From a virus: 21,021 nt of DNA. A program made the translations under genes and the position numbers. The stretch is from positions 1-21,021 of IMG/VR virus record IMGVR_UViG_3300037485_000411. One strand, 5' to 3'. Shown piece after piece: positions 1 to 8,561 of the stretch. The first letter of the stretch is position 1. The number at the start of each line of letters is the position of its first letter. The notes under the pieces were generated by a model that made no database searches, was not told the origin of the DNA, and worked only from the letters and a program-made list of their open reading frames with translations.

Positions 1-447
1 ATAGTATTATTACTAAGTGATGTTTTAAATTCTAATCCTACACTAGTAAAAACTTTTAAGTATAAAGATATTGATTTTGGATTTATTCCTAAACTAGATT
101 CTATTACAGGTGGCGAATTTATAGATTTAGAAAACTATATGAAAGAGCCTGAAACGTGGCATAAAGCTATGAGCATTTTATACCGACCAATAACGCAAAG
201 AAAAAAGAATTGGTTTGATAAAAGCGAACACGATTTTTACGACATCGAACCATATCAAGAGGCACACGATTTTTTTATAGATGCTCCTGCAGAATATTAT
301 TTAGGTGCAACGGTTTTTTTTTACAATTTAGGGAACGACTTATTAAACGCCATGACGGATTATTCACAGAAAATTTTGAAGAAACATCAACAGTCGAAAG
401 CAACTTTAATAAGAAATGGAGTTGGTTCGTTAGCCTTAGAGCCTTAG
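1..447 (+). CDS. Tail assembly chaperone-like protein, N-terminal frame (5' end outside window)
   Basis: The frame is open from base 1, so the true start lies upstream; the ATG at 139 is internal. The visible product has FGFIPKLDSITGGEFIDL early, then a segment on cell age HKAMSILYRPI, then a hydrophobic stretch YYLGATVFFYNLGNDLL. I recognise this arrangement from tail-assembly/tube-chaperone-like genes located upstream of tail genes in Bacteroidota siphoviruses; this is a family impression, not a search result. The frame ends at 447 with a low-complexity tail that looks non-native, while the -1 frame (see 372-569) carries a more convincing continuation. Such genes are often expressed as a short form and a frameshifted long form that coat the tape measure protein before tail tube polymerisation. 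The next gene starts four bases before the end of the -1 frame. Confidence 0.6.
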   Translation: MVLLLSDVLNSNPTLVKTFKYKDIDFGFIPKLDSITGGEFIDLENYMKEPETWHKAMSILYRPITQRKKNWFDKSEHDFYDIEPYQEAHDFFIDAPAEYYLGATVFFYNLGNDLLNAMTDYSQKILKKHQQSKATLIRNGVGSLALEP

Positions 448-569
448 CAGAATTAGAACACAAACGGACAAACGAAATATTAGAATATTCAATAAGTGAA
501 ATTTATACTTTGTTAGAATTTGAAAAAGATAAAGCAAATGTTTCAAAACAATTAATGAAAAGACAATGA
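372..569 (+). other. -1 frame extension of the tail assembly chaperone (programmed frameshift or lesion)
   Basis: In the frame one base back from the upstream gene, an open stretch runs to a TGA at 567-569 and overlaps the next ATG at 566 (ATGA). It reads ESNFNKKWSWFVSLRALAEL near 396-455, followed by a charged helix and a FEKDKANVSKQL motif. This resembles the downstream half of chaperones of this type (NFNKKWxW...LA). It has no plausible start codon of its own; the only ATG in frame is at 555. The protein-like reading therefore switches frame somewhere around 363-395. No perfect slippery heptamer lies in that interval. Two perfect T_TTT_TTT sites in the zero frame lie earlier (270-276, 315-321), but slipping there would discard zero-frame sequence that still looks genuine. 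Confidence 0.5.
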
Positions 570-1021
570 GAGAATTTTATACCGTAATAGATTTTTTAAA
601 GAGTTTACTTCAAGAGGATATTAACGTACATACTATTTTGCACGGACTTAAATCTACAATGGATATAAACAAAAAAAATATATTTCCTATAGCACATATT
701 CAAGTAACTAACTCAACTATTCAAACAGGGTATGTAGGTTTTACTTTTGAGATAGTAGCTGTAGATTTAAGAAACGTATCTAAGCAAATGATAACGGATA
801 AATGGTTGGGTAATGATAACGAATTAGACAACTTAAACACTACACACGCTATCTTAAATCGATTATTAACTAAATTACGTAATACAAGAAACGATTTTCA
901 AATAGAGCTTAATAACGAGCCTACGTGCCAGCCTATAATATTTGAAGAAACTAATTTATTAGATGGTTGGAGAACTGAAATAGAGTTAATAATACCTAAC
1001 AATGAGATAAATGTATGCTAA
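566..1021 (+). CDS. Putative tail completion/terminator-type protein
   Basis: A 151-residue protein with no signal peptide or membrane segment. It has a mixed alpha/beta look: an N-terminal helix, then strands with HIQVTNSTIQTG, a central helix around DNELDNLNTTHAILNRLLTK, and a C-terminal NLLDGWRTEIELIIPN strand. This general shape and the position between a chaperone-like gene and an HK97-gp10-like gene fit small neck or tail-terminator proteins of siphoviruses, which cap the tail and join it to the head. The start overlaps the TGA of the upstream -1 frame by ATGA, and the end overlaps the next gene by 11 bases, so translation is probably coupled. The specific role is inferred from context. 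A conserved structural protein of unknown role is the fallback. Confidence 0.55.
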   Translation: MREFYTVIDFLKSLLQEDINVHTILHGLKSTMDINKKNIFPIAHIQVTNSTIQTGYVGFTFEIVAVDLRNVSKQMITDKWLGNDNELDNLNTTHAILNRLLTKLRNTRNDFQIELNNEPTCQPIIFEETNLLDGWRTEIELIIPNNEINVC

Positions 1022-1538
1022 TTTAGACAAGGCATTGAACTTATTTACTAGCTATGTAGTCGATAAGTCAAAGGCAAATCTAAACAGACTTAAAAAGAAT
1101 GCATCTGGTAACTTAAATAAGTCTATAAAAGGCTATTATAAAGTATCAAAGAATAGTTTTCAGTTGAGTTTTGAGATGGAAGACTACGGTACGTTTCAAG
1201 ATTTAGGAGTAAAGGGAAGTAAATCGAGTAGAAAAGCACCCAACTCACCTTATAAAATGGGTACGGGATCAGCTCCAAAAGGAATTTTTAAGACTGCTAT
1301 CAATGCGTGGGTAGTTAGAAAAGGAATAGCACCAAGAGATGCGCAAGGAAAGTTTATAGATAGAAAGCAATTAAATTATAGAATAAGAAAGTCGATTTAT
1401 GAAACGGGATTGAAAACTACTAACTTTTTTACAGAACCTTTTGAAACAGCATTTAAAAGATTACCTGATGAAGTTGTAGAAGCTTATGGTTTAGATATTG
1501 AAAGTTTATTAAAAACAAGTATAAAAAATGGCAAATAG
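1011..1538 (+). CDS. HK97 gp10-like head-tail/neck protein
   Basis: A basic 175-residue protein. An N-terminal helical part is rich in Lys/Asn, followed by FEMEDYGTFQDLGVKGSKSS near residues 54-73, a Ser/Pro/Gly-rich flexible loop, and a C-terminal half with helices ending in the FETAFKRLPDEVVEAYGLDI region. The 'YG.FQD.GV.G' element followed by a flexible loop is typical of the HK97-gp10/virion-morphogenesis family, whose members sit at the head-tail interface. It overlaps both neighbours (11 bases each side) and so belongs to one cotranslated tail operon. Family assignment is by pattern memory. The protein may be shifted in role in Bacteroidota phages, where similar proteins are often annotated only as structural. 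Confidence 0.6.
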   Translation: MYANLDKALNLFTSYVVDKSKANLNRLKKNASGNLNKSIKGYYKVSKNSFQLSFEMEDYGTFQDLGVKGSKSSRKAPNSPYKMGTGSAPKGIFKTAINAWVVRKGIAPRDAQGKFIDRKQLNYRIRKSIYETGLKTTNFFTEPFETAFKRLPDEVVEAYGLDIESLLKTSIKNGK

Positions 1539-2937
1539 TAAAATAGTTTTACAGTTCGGTGATATTCCAAATGTCGATGAATATATTAAATTTCAAGTTA
1601 ATGGAGTTGAACTTATTGAAACTTTTAAAACAATAAGAACTACAAACTTTGAAGTAACAAGAAGTGTATCAGATTATACTGATAATGCTATTAATTATTT
1701 TAATGCTTTTACATTAGATTATAATACAACAGGCGATTTTTTAATGTTAGGTTATGCATCAGGTGCCTTTCATATTGTAGAAATCAGAAGCACAAGCGAA
1801 ACAGTTAATTTTTCAGATTTTGAAACTACAACAAATGTAACAGCGACAATAACAAACACATACATACCGCCAGCACCTCCAACAATATTTACACCACAAT
1901 TGGCACAAGTGCGTTCAACTTATTCGCTTAGAGTAGTTCCTAATTTACCTTTTATAACTTGTGATTTGTTAGTGTATGCGTGGGCAGGAGATAAGAATGC
2001 ACCGCCAACTTTACCAGTTTATTCATTCTCAAAACAAGTTGTACAATTAGGGCAAACAGCAGTATCTTTTGATATTAATCACATCGCAAAAGAATATATT
2101 AACAACTCGATAGGAAATTATACCTTAGATGGTGTTCAAGATGTATTACCAGATTCAAATGTATGGTTGCAATATTTTGCAAGTTGTGATACTACACCAG
2201 TTTATGAAACAGAGGGTTTATTATTAGCAACCTACGGAGCAGGATATTGGCAAGATGGTTACAATCCGTTACCAACTACAAAAGCACTTATTACGGGTAA
2301 TAAATTTACAATTTACAAAGATCAAGATTATCGGGTTTATTTTCAAACAACAGGATTAACAGCGATTTATGTAAACGAGGTTGAAGTACCGTATGATTTT
2401 AGCACAGATTTAAACTATCAAATGATAGCAAGTATAAATTTAAAAGAATATACAACAGAGCCAACAATTACTTTGGAATTACAATATTCAGATGTACCAG
2501 ATGAAACTTTAATTTTCAATGTAAAAGAGGAGTGCTTTTATGATATTGTAAATTGTGTTTTTATAAATAAATACGGTTATCCTCAAACCTTTTCACTAAC
2601 AAAAGTTTCAAAACCTAGCATAGATATAGAGGGTCAAGATTATAGAGGGTTGGTTTCAAACTTTGGAGTTTATAGTACAACTTCACATCAAACGGTATCG
2701 TTTAACATTAACGGAACTAATAAAATAAAATGTAATACTGATTACTTAAACGAAGATGAAAACAATATTATTCAAGAAATGTTATTGAGTGAATCGATAT
2801 GGCTAATTGAAAACGGTGTTATTAATCCTGCAGTATTAGAAACTAAATCACTAGACTACAAACAGACAAAAGTAGAGCGATTAATACAATACGAGTTTGG
2901 ATTTAAGTACGCATTTAATACATTGAACAAAGTATGA
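1528..2937 (+). CDS. Large tail/baseplate-associated structural protein
   Basis: A 469-residue beta-rich protein without a signal peptide. The N-terminal third (about 1-110) has many short strands, then a proline hinge (YIPPAPPTIF, around residue 112). The middle part has SYSLRVVPNLPFI-like strands. The C-terminal part around residues 400-469 contains an EMLLSESIWLIENG element and ends in a strand-rich KYAFNTL segment. I recognise this as a recurring large structural protein next to the following 782-residue gene in Flavobacteriia phages, but no enzymatic motif is visible and I cannot name a fold. The start overlaps the previous gene and the stop overlaps the next start (ATGA at 2934). Its place upstream of the tape measure gene suggests a distal tail or baseplate component. 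Confidence 0.6.
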   Translation: MANSKIVLQFGDIPNVDEYIKFQVNGVELIETFKTIRTTNFEVTRSVSDYTDNAINYFNAFTLDYNTTGDFLMLGYASGAFHIVEIRSTSETVNFSDFETTTNVTATITNTYIPPAPPTIFTPQLAQVRSTYSLRVVPNLPFITCDLLVYAWAGDKNAPPTLPVYSFSKQVVQLGQTAVSFDINHIAKEYINNSIGNYTLDGVQDVLPDSNVWLQYFASCDTTPVYETEGLLLATYGAGYWQDGYNPLPTTKALITGNKFTIYKDQDYRVYFQTTGLTAIYVNEVEVPYDFSTDLNYQMIASINLKEYTTEPTITLELQYSDVPDETLIFNVKEECFYDIVNCVFINKYGYPQTFSLTKVSKPSIDIEGQDYRGLVSNFGVYSTTSHQTVSFNINGTNKIKCNTDYLNEDENNIIQEMLLSESIWLIENGVINPAVLETKSLDYKQTKVERLIQYEFGFKYAFNTLNKV

Positions 2938-5282
2938 TAAATACAGACTTATACATTCAGGATATTAGACAAGATACAGATCCTATTTCTTATATTAAAG
3001 TAGATTTATTTAAAGATGAGAATATAGAGTTAAATTCTAGTATTCAAAATGTAAATGATATTAGTAAAACATTTAGTGATTTTAGTCAGTCGTTTACTAT
3101 TCCTGCAAGTGATAAAAATAACGGTGTATTTCAACACTATTACAATACTGATATAGATGGAACATTCAACCCTAATATAAGAATTAGAGGTTATATTGAA
3201 TGTGGTTCTTTGCCTTTCAAGTATGGTGTAATTCAATTAGAAGATGTAAAGCTAAAAGATATGCAACCCGATAGTTATACGGTGCGATTCTTTTCAGCGA
3301 GTGTAAATTTATCAGATAGGTTTGGTGATGACGATTTAACTACTTTAGATTTAAGCGAGTTTGACCACCAATATAATAGTGATATATTCGATGCAACTTA
3401 TTCCAATAGTTTAGGCGAAGATTTATACTATCCATTAGTAACAAGTGCAAGACCGTATCAAATAGGCACAGCCGATGTTAATGATATTACAAACGTTTCA
3501 GGACAATTACAATTTACAGAATTAAGACCAGCTTTAAAATTGATTCGTATTATTGAAGCGATTGAAACTAAATACAATTTTACTTTTGATAGGGAGTTTT
3601 TAGGTCGTGCGGTGTTTGGTAATTTGCATATGTGGGTGTTTAATAATTTAGGGTTTTCTGTAGATGCTTTAAATGGAGCAGTAGTTGATTTTACAACAAA
3701 AGGAAATTTAGAAGATATAACAGGAGTTACAGTTGATTTAACTAATAATTATTTTATAACAGCTGCTACAGTAGGTTCCCAAATAACAGTAACACCATCA
3801 GTAGGTTATGAAACACAGCCTTACACACTTATAAGATATTTAGATGGGGAATCTTGGACTACTTTTACAGGTGTAGGGACTAGGGTTTTTCCGTTAAGAA
3901 CCGATGCTGATTTAAAACAACATTCTTTTAAAATTTTTGTTGAGGGTACTTTTAAATTTACTTTTAAAATTGTGATGTCTAATATTTTAGTTGGTGCAAA
4001 ATCAGCTACAATGGCAGAGCAAACAGTTAATTTAAATATTTCCATTTCCGCTAATATGCCTAAAATAAAAGTTAGAGATTTTATAACATCACTAATCAAA
4101 ATGTTTAACCTTGCTTTAGTTCCATTAAATGCAAACGGTTTCAGATTGTTACCGCTTGATGACTGGTATTTTCAAGGTAATCTAATAGACTTAACAAAGT
4201 ACATAGATAGCAAAGATGTAAATTTTAAAAGACCTAAATTATTTAAAGATATTTTATTTCAACATCAAAAGTCAGGGCAGTTTTTAAACGAACAATTTAG
4301 AAACAATCAAGGCGGTATTTTAGGTTATGGAGATTTGCAAGCAATTTACCAAATAGATGGAGGACAATTAAAAGTACAAACCGAAGTTGAAAATTTAATG
4401 TTTTCAAGATTGAGTAATATTGCTACAGGCGATGTTACTAACGTTCAAGTTGGTTTATCATTAGATAAAAATACAAAGCCTTACATCGGCAAGCCTTACA
4501 TATTTTACAAATGCGGTTTTCAGAATTATGCTACACCAATAAAAGCAAACGGACACGCAGACATAGATTATACTTATTTAACCTCAACTGAAAACGATTT
4601 TATTTTAGAGCAAGTTTCTAATAGTGTAAATTATTCAACTGATATAAGTACATTTTTATTTAGTGAAATACCTAGAAATTTATATTCTAATTATTGGAGT
4701 GATTACATTTCTGATTTATACTCAACTAAGCGAAGATTATCAAACTGGAAAGCTAATTTACCTATTGGAATAATTATTAGATTAAAGCTAAACGATAGGA
4801 TAGTTATTGATGATAAAACCTATATTATTAATTCGATGAAAACGAACCTGAGTACAGGCGATGTAGATTTAGAATTATTAAATTATATCGGTTTGCCTTT
4901 TACTTCGGTAAATTCAAACATACCATTAACAGCCGATACAATAGACTATTCAGCAGATACTACTCTATTAAGTGCGGATATGACTTATATCTATTTAGCG
5001 GATTTATCACCTATTCCAAACGGTGTTGAATATGAAACTTTATTAGTCAGTTATGCTAGGCAAGATTTTGACTGTAAAATTAGTGCAAATTCGCCTTATT
5101 TAGTTGAAAAAGTAAATACAGGCGATGGCACAAGCTGGATTAATTTAGAAAACGAACTAGGACAAATAACTAACTATTTATTAATTAAAGTTGATGAAAG
5201 TACAACGGATCGAAGTATGGATTTAGAAGTAACTATTGGAGCTGATTCATTTACAATAACTATAACACAACAACAATTATGA
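2934..5282 (+). CDS. Large baseplate/tail protein with BACON-like C-terminal domain
   Basis: A 782-residue protein. The N-terminal region (about 1-140) contains DISKTFSDFSQSFTIPAS and IRGYIECGSLPFKYGVIQLE, a pattern I associate with large tail/baseplate proteins of Bacteroidota siphoviruses. The middle (about 180-650) is beta-rich, with a SLIKMFNLALVPLNANGFRL stretch like those in tail hub or baseplate proteins. The last 85 residues (698-782) form a compact strand-rich module with a GTSWINL core, a Gly turn, a DRSMDLEV strand and a terminal SFTITITQQQ. This matches the BACON/Ig-like layout (W after G, 'R...I/V' strand, final 'I.Q'). BACON domains are thought to bind glycans or mucin, which suggests a surface-binding end. 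The stop overlaps the next small ORF by ATGA. Confidence 0.6.
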   Translation: MINTDLYIQDIRQDTDPISYIKVDLFKDENIELNSSIQNVNDISKTFSDFSQSFTIPASDKNNGVFQHYYNTDIDGTFNPNIRIRGYIECGSLPFKYGVIQLEDVKLKDMQPDSYTVRFFSASVNLSDRFGDDDLTTLDLSEFDHQYNSDIFDATYSNSLGEDLYYPLVTSARPYQIGTADVNDITNVSGQLQFTELRPALKLIRIIEAIETKYNFTFDREFLGRAVFGNLHMWVFNNLGFSVDALNGAVVDFTTKGNLEDITGVTVDLTNNYFITAATVGSQITVTPSVGYETQPYTLIRYLDGESWTTFTGVGTRVFPLRTDADLKQHSFKIFVEGTFKFTFKIVMSNILVGAKSATMAEQTVNLNISISANMPKIKVRDFITSLIKMFNLALVPLNANGFRLLPLDDWYFQGNLIDLTKYIDSKDVNFKRPKLFKDILFQHQKSGQFLNEQFRNNQGGILGYGDLQAIYQIDGGQLKVQTEVENLMFSRLSNIATGDVTNVQVGLSLDKNTKPYIGKPYIFYKCGFQNYATPIKANGHADIDYTYLTSTENDFILEQVSNSVNYSTDISTFLFSEIPRNLYSNYWSDYISDLYSTKRRLSNWKANLPIGIIIRLKLNDRIVIDDKTYIINSMKTNLSTGDVDLELLNYIGLPFTSVNSNIPLTADTIDYSADTTLLSADMTYIYLADLSPIPNGVEYETLLVSYARQDFDCKISANSPYLVEKVNTGDGTSWINLENELGQITNYLLIKVDESTTDRSMDLEVTIGADSFTITITQQQL

Positions 5283-5428
5283 TAAGGGATATAATAGAAT
5301 TATTACAGTTTCAAGAGTGGCATAACACGACTGAAAACATACATATTGCAAAGGGAGGTTATAGATTTCCAAGAACGTTTAAAGAATTATTTAAAAACTC
5401 ATACAGATGGCTATTACCAAGACTATAG
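5279..5428 (+). CDS. Small hypothetical protein (49 aa) between baseplate and tape measure genes
   Basis: An ATG at 5279 overlaps the TGA of the 782-residue gene (ATGA). The frame runs 49 codons to a TAG at 5426-5428, overlapping the tape measure start by 22 bases. The product begins MIRDIIELLQFQEWHNTTEN and ends with a basic, aromatic stretch (KELFKNSYRWLLPRL). There is no signal peptide or membrane segment. It fills what would otherwise be an unexplained 124-base gap in a tightly packed operon, which is the main argument for it being real. Small proteins before the tape measure gene are frequent in siphoviruses, but no function can be read from the sequence. Confidence 0.5.
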   Translation: MIRDIIELLQFQEWHNTTENIHIAKGGYRFPRTFKELFKNSYRWLLPRL

Positions 5429-7308
5429 AGATTGATGTTATTGCACCAAACGCACAACAAAATATTAATGCTGTTACTACTTCGCTAAACAATGCGAGTA
5501 AGAGTAGTGATAATTTAAATAATACTTTAAACACCGATAAAGGCGGTAACAAGTTTACAGGTTTAAAAGATTCAATAGGTGGGTTAATCCCTGGCTTTGA
5601 TAAAGCAAGTAATGGAGCAAGTGCATTTAATAAACAGTTATTAGTATTGTTGGCAAATCCTATAGGTTTGGTTATAGCTGGTATTGTTTTAGCCTTAACA
5701 GCTTTGTTTAAAGCTTTTCAATCTTCAGATGAAGGAGCTGATAAACTAGAGCAAGTAATGGCTGGTTTAAGTGCAACTTTAGTAGTTGTAAGAGATAGGG
5801 TTTTAAAAGTAGGTGGTGCAATAGTTAAATTCTTTTCAGGAGATTTTAAAGGAGCTTTAAAAGATGGAAAAGATGCAGTAAGTGGTTTTGGTGACGATGT
5901 AGTAAATGAATTTAAAAAAGCAAGTGAAGCTACAAAACTACTTCAAGAGGTTGAAGATGGAATGGTAAGTTTAGGAGTTCAAAGAGCAAAACTAAATAAA
6001 AATTTAGCAGAATCAAAAGAGCTTTTAACAGATGAAAATGCTACTTATGCTCAAAAGAAAAAAGCTATTGAGGACCTTAGAAAAGGGGAGGGTAAATTTA
6101 CAGATGATGCAATAGGGTTTGCTAAAAAAAGATTATTAGCTGCACAGTTAGAAAAAAAATTATCTACAGATGAAAGAACAAAAGCAATAGCGGAGGCGCA
6201 AACTGCACTTATAGATTTAGAAACTGAAAGTGCAAATATTAAAAGGTCAGCAAATAAGCAACAAAAGCAATTAGAAAAAGAAAGAGTATCAAACCAGCAA
6301 GAAGCTATTAATGCACAAAAAACAGCATTAAAAGAAGCACAAGATGCTGAAAAAGCTATAATAGATGAAAAGTTAAAAGATAGTCAATTATCATTCCAAC
6401 AACAAAGAGATTTAGTTAATAATGATAATAAGTTAGCTATTAAAGATAAAAAAGAATTTCTTAAAAAGATAAATGAAGAAGAAAGTAAATCTATTGAAGA
6501 GCATAATAAAGCAATAGCGGATTTAAACAAAAAGTATGATGATGAAAAAGCAAATCGATTAGCTGATACTGCAGTTAAAAAAGAGGAGCTAGAATATAGC
6601 AGACAGTTAAAAGAAATTGAAAACATAGCTAAAACAGAAACTGAAAAAAATACTTTAATTGAAAAGTTAGACGCGGAGCATAAAGTTAGAATGGGTATTG
6701 CTGCTAAAACTGATGCAGAAAAAACAGCAGCAGACCAAAAAATTATTGATGACAAAAAAATAGCCGATGAAAAAACTGTAGCCGATGCTAAACTTGCTAT
6801 TCAACAAGGAGCCTTAGACGCATTAGGTGGCTTAGTAGATTTGGCTAAATCTATTGGTGAAAAAAATAAAGGAATACAAAGAGCTGGATTAGTTGCAGAA
6901 AGTGCAGTAGGAATTGCAAAGATTATTTTAAATACTCAAACAGCAAATGCAGTTGCATTAGCCAGTCCTATAAATGCATTAGATCCTACTTATGGAACAC
7001 GTACTAGTTTAATAAATAAAATAAGTGCAGCAATAGGAATAGCAGCAAACATAGCAGCAACTGCAAAAGGCTTAAGTGCTTTAGGTGGTGGCGGTGCTGC
7101 ATCGGGTGGAGGTTCAAATCCTGCAGGTGGCGGTGGCAGTTCAGCACCTCAATTTAACATAGTAGGGCAAAGTTCAACAAATCAACTATCTCAAACAATA
7201 GCAAACCAACAAAAGCAACCTATTAAAACTTATGTAGTAGCTGGCGATGTTACAACTCAACAAAGCTTAGATAGAAATGCGGTGCAAACAAGTACGTTTG
7301 GCGGATGA
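5407..7308 (+). CDS. Tail tape measure protein
   Basis: A 633-residue protein with the classic tape measure layout. An N-terminal polar region is rich in Asn/Ser. A hydrophobic segment lies at about 77-103 (LLVLLANPIGLVIAGIVLAL). A long Lys/Glu/Gln/Ala-rich coiled coil spans about 170-470. A second Ala-rich apolar helix region lies around 480-560. A Gly/Ser/Ala-rich linker (565-590) precedes a Gln/Thr-rich C-terminus. Tape measures fill the tail tube, set its length and are ejected with DNA. At the usual 1.5 angstrom per residue the tail would be about 95 nm, an inference that assumes no processing. No lytic transglycosylase or peptidase domain is apparent. It is the last gene before a terminator hairpin, so it closes the tail transcription unit. 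Confidence 0.85.
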   Translation: MAITKTIEIDVIAPNAQQNINAVTTSLNNASKSSDNLNNTLNTDKGGNKFTGLKDSIGGLIPGFDKASNGASAFNKQLLVLLANPIGLVIAGIVLALTALFKAFQSSDEGADKLEQVMAGLSATLVVVRDRVLKVGGAIVKFFSGDFKGALKDGKDAVSGFGDDVVNEFKKASEATKLLQEVEDGMVSLGVQRAKLNKNLAESKELLTDENATYAQKKKAIEDLRKGEGKFTDDAIGFAKKRLLAAQLEKKLSTDERTKAIAEAQTALIDLETESANIKRSANKQQKQLEKERVSNQQEAINAQKTALKEAQDAEKAIIDEKLKDSQLSFQQQRDLVNNDNKLAIKDKKEFLKKINEEESKSIEEHNKAIADLNKKYDDEKANRLADTAVKKEELEYSRQLKEIENIAKTETEKNTLIEKLDAEHKVRMGIAAKTDAEKTAADQKIIDDKKIADEKTVADAKLAIQQGALDALGGLVDLAKSIGEKNKGIQRAGLVAESAVGIAKIILNTQTANAVALASPINALDPTYGTRTSLINKISAAIGIAANIAATAKGLSALGGGGAASGGGSNPAGGGGSSAPQFNIVGQSSTNQLSQTIANQQKQPIKTYVVAGDVTTQQSLDRNAVQTSTFGG

Positions 7309-7316
7309 TAAATAAA

Positions 7317-7344
7317 AAAACCGCTAATATCAGTTAGCGGTTTT
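7317..7344. terminator. Bidirectional intrinsic terminator after the tape measure gene
   Basis: A perfect 7-base stem CCGCTAA (7321-7327) / TTAGCGG (7334-7340) is extended to 11 pairs by AAAA/TTTT, with a 6-base loop. On the + strand only four T follow the GC part. On the - strand there are seven (the A-run 7314-7320), so the hairpin is the better terminator for minus-strand transcripts, although all genes here are on the + strand. Confidence 0.8.
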
Positions 7345-7434
7345 AACTTAATCCACACTTTAAAAGATGGTCGTAAGCACAAAGGTTTACAAATATACAA
7401 AAAAATATGTAAAAATTTATATGACGATATATTA

Positions 7435-7452
7435 TTTATACGTTATAGTAGT
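7435..7452 (+). promoter_or_regulatory. 18-base start-abutting motif, copy 1
   Basis: TTTATACGTTATAGTAGT ends exactly at the base before the protease ATG. A copy with 17 of 18 bases identical ends exactly before the ATG at 10141. Both are preceded by ACGATAT (here five extra bases separate the two parts) and both follow an intrinsic terminator, so each needs its own promoter. The motif could be a phage late promoter giving a leaderless or very short leader mRNA, or a translation-initiation element. It does not contain the host TAnnTTTG box. Confidence 0.5.
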
Positions 7453-8559
7453 ATGAAACTATATGAATTAATATTATCGGATGAAGAAGTACAAGGAATT
7501 GATGCTATTTCTGTAGTAGGCAGTCCCGCAATGGAAAGTCAGTTTATTATGCTTTCAGAAGAAAAAAGAGTTTCATTTGCAAAGATTGACAACGAAAAAC
7601 AAATCTTATTAGGGGTTGCAATGATCCCTGAAAAAAAGATTTACAGATTTGATGAAGATACACAAGAGGAGTTTAATGTTTTCTTTTCAAAAGAAACTAT
7701 AAAAAGAGCATCTGAATTATATCTTAAAAAAGGGAATCAAAGCAACGCAAATTTAGAACATTCTAAACTAGCTTTAAGCGGTACAATAGTAGAGAGCTGG
7801 ATAGTTGAAGATTTACAAAAAGACAAAACAGCCTTATACGGTATCGATGCACCTATAGGAAGTTGGGTTGTAGCTATGAAGATTGAAGATAAGGAACAAT
7901 GGGAACTTTGTAAAGAAAACGGTACAGGATTTAGTATCGAGGGAATGTTTAACGAGAAAGTAATATTAACTAAAAACGAGAATAATATGGATTTTAAACA
8001 AATGAAAGACGATTTACTAAACGAGTTCAAAACTCTTTTAGGTAAACAAGTCAAACTAGCGCAATGGAAGTCAGCAGATGGAACATTAACACTAGAAACT
8101 GAAACTGATATGCCTGAAGTGGGTGGAACTATTACACTTGTAACACCTGATGGAAATGTACCAGCACCGATTGGAGAATATACTCTTGCCGATGGTATTG
8201 TTATTTCAGTTGCTGAAGTTGGTGTTATTTCTGAAATTTCAACAATCGAAGAGGAAGAAGTAATTGCACCAGTTGAGGAATTAAGTACAGGAAATTCTAT
8301 TCCTGATGTAGCAGAATTGAAAAATGCAATTAGTTCTATGCTAATTAAATTTAGCGAGGATTTAAATGTAAGATTTACAGCTATTGAAACTAAACTTTCA
8401 GAGCAAAGTAAAGAAAACGAAACTTTAAAAACAGAATTGTCAGCTACTCCAGCAGTTTTAAAAACTACAGTAGCACCGACATCAAAAAATATCGAAGCTC
8501 CAAAAACAATGAGAGGTCGATTAGCACTATCATTAACCGATTTAAAAAATAAAAACTAA
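7453..8559 (+). CDS. Prohead protease, XkdF/S78_2-like, with scaffold-like C-terminus
   Basis: A 368-residue protein. Residues 1-35 contain ELILSDEEVQGIDAISVVGS, the usual start of XkdF-type phage proteases. Residues about 50-165 form the protease core, with NLEHSKLA around His103, a VESW strand and GTGFSIEG around Ser161. His103 and Ser161 are the likely catalytic pair of the S78-type serine proteases that mature HK97-fold capsids. After residue 200 there is a Thr/Gly-rich beta segment, then a Glu/Lys-rich helical part (about 270-340) and a basic tail. This layout resembles an internal scaffold that would be removed on maturation. The major capsid gene follows after only two bases, as expected. 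The start is the ATG immediately after the 18-base motif. Confidence 0.8.
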   Translation: MKLYELILSDEEVQGIDAISVVGSPAMESQFIMLSEEKRVSFAKIDNEKQILLGVAMIPEKKIYRFDEDTQEEFNVFFSKETIKRASELYLKKGNQSNANLEHSKLALSGTIVESWIVEDLQKDKTALYGIDAPIGSWVVAMKIEDKEQWELCKENGTGFSIEGMFNEKVILTKNENNMDFKQMKDDLLNEFKTLLGKQVKLAQWKSADGTLTLETETDMPEVGGTITLVTPDGNVPAPIGEYTLADGIVISVAEVGVISEISTIEEEEVIAPVEELSTGNSIPDVAELKNAISSMLIKFSEDLNVRFTAIETKLSEQSKENETLKTELSATPAVLKTTVAPTSKNIEAPKTMRGRLALSLTDLKNKN

Positions 8560-8561
8560 CA

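Noticed and set aside
6384-6755. Minus-strand frame inside the tape measure gene
   Set aside because: Ser/Phe/Leu-rich antisense of a coiled-coil region; no start context or recognisable motif.
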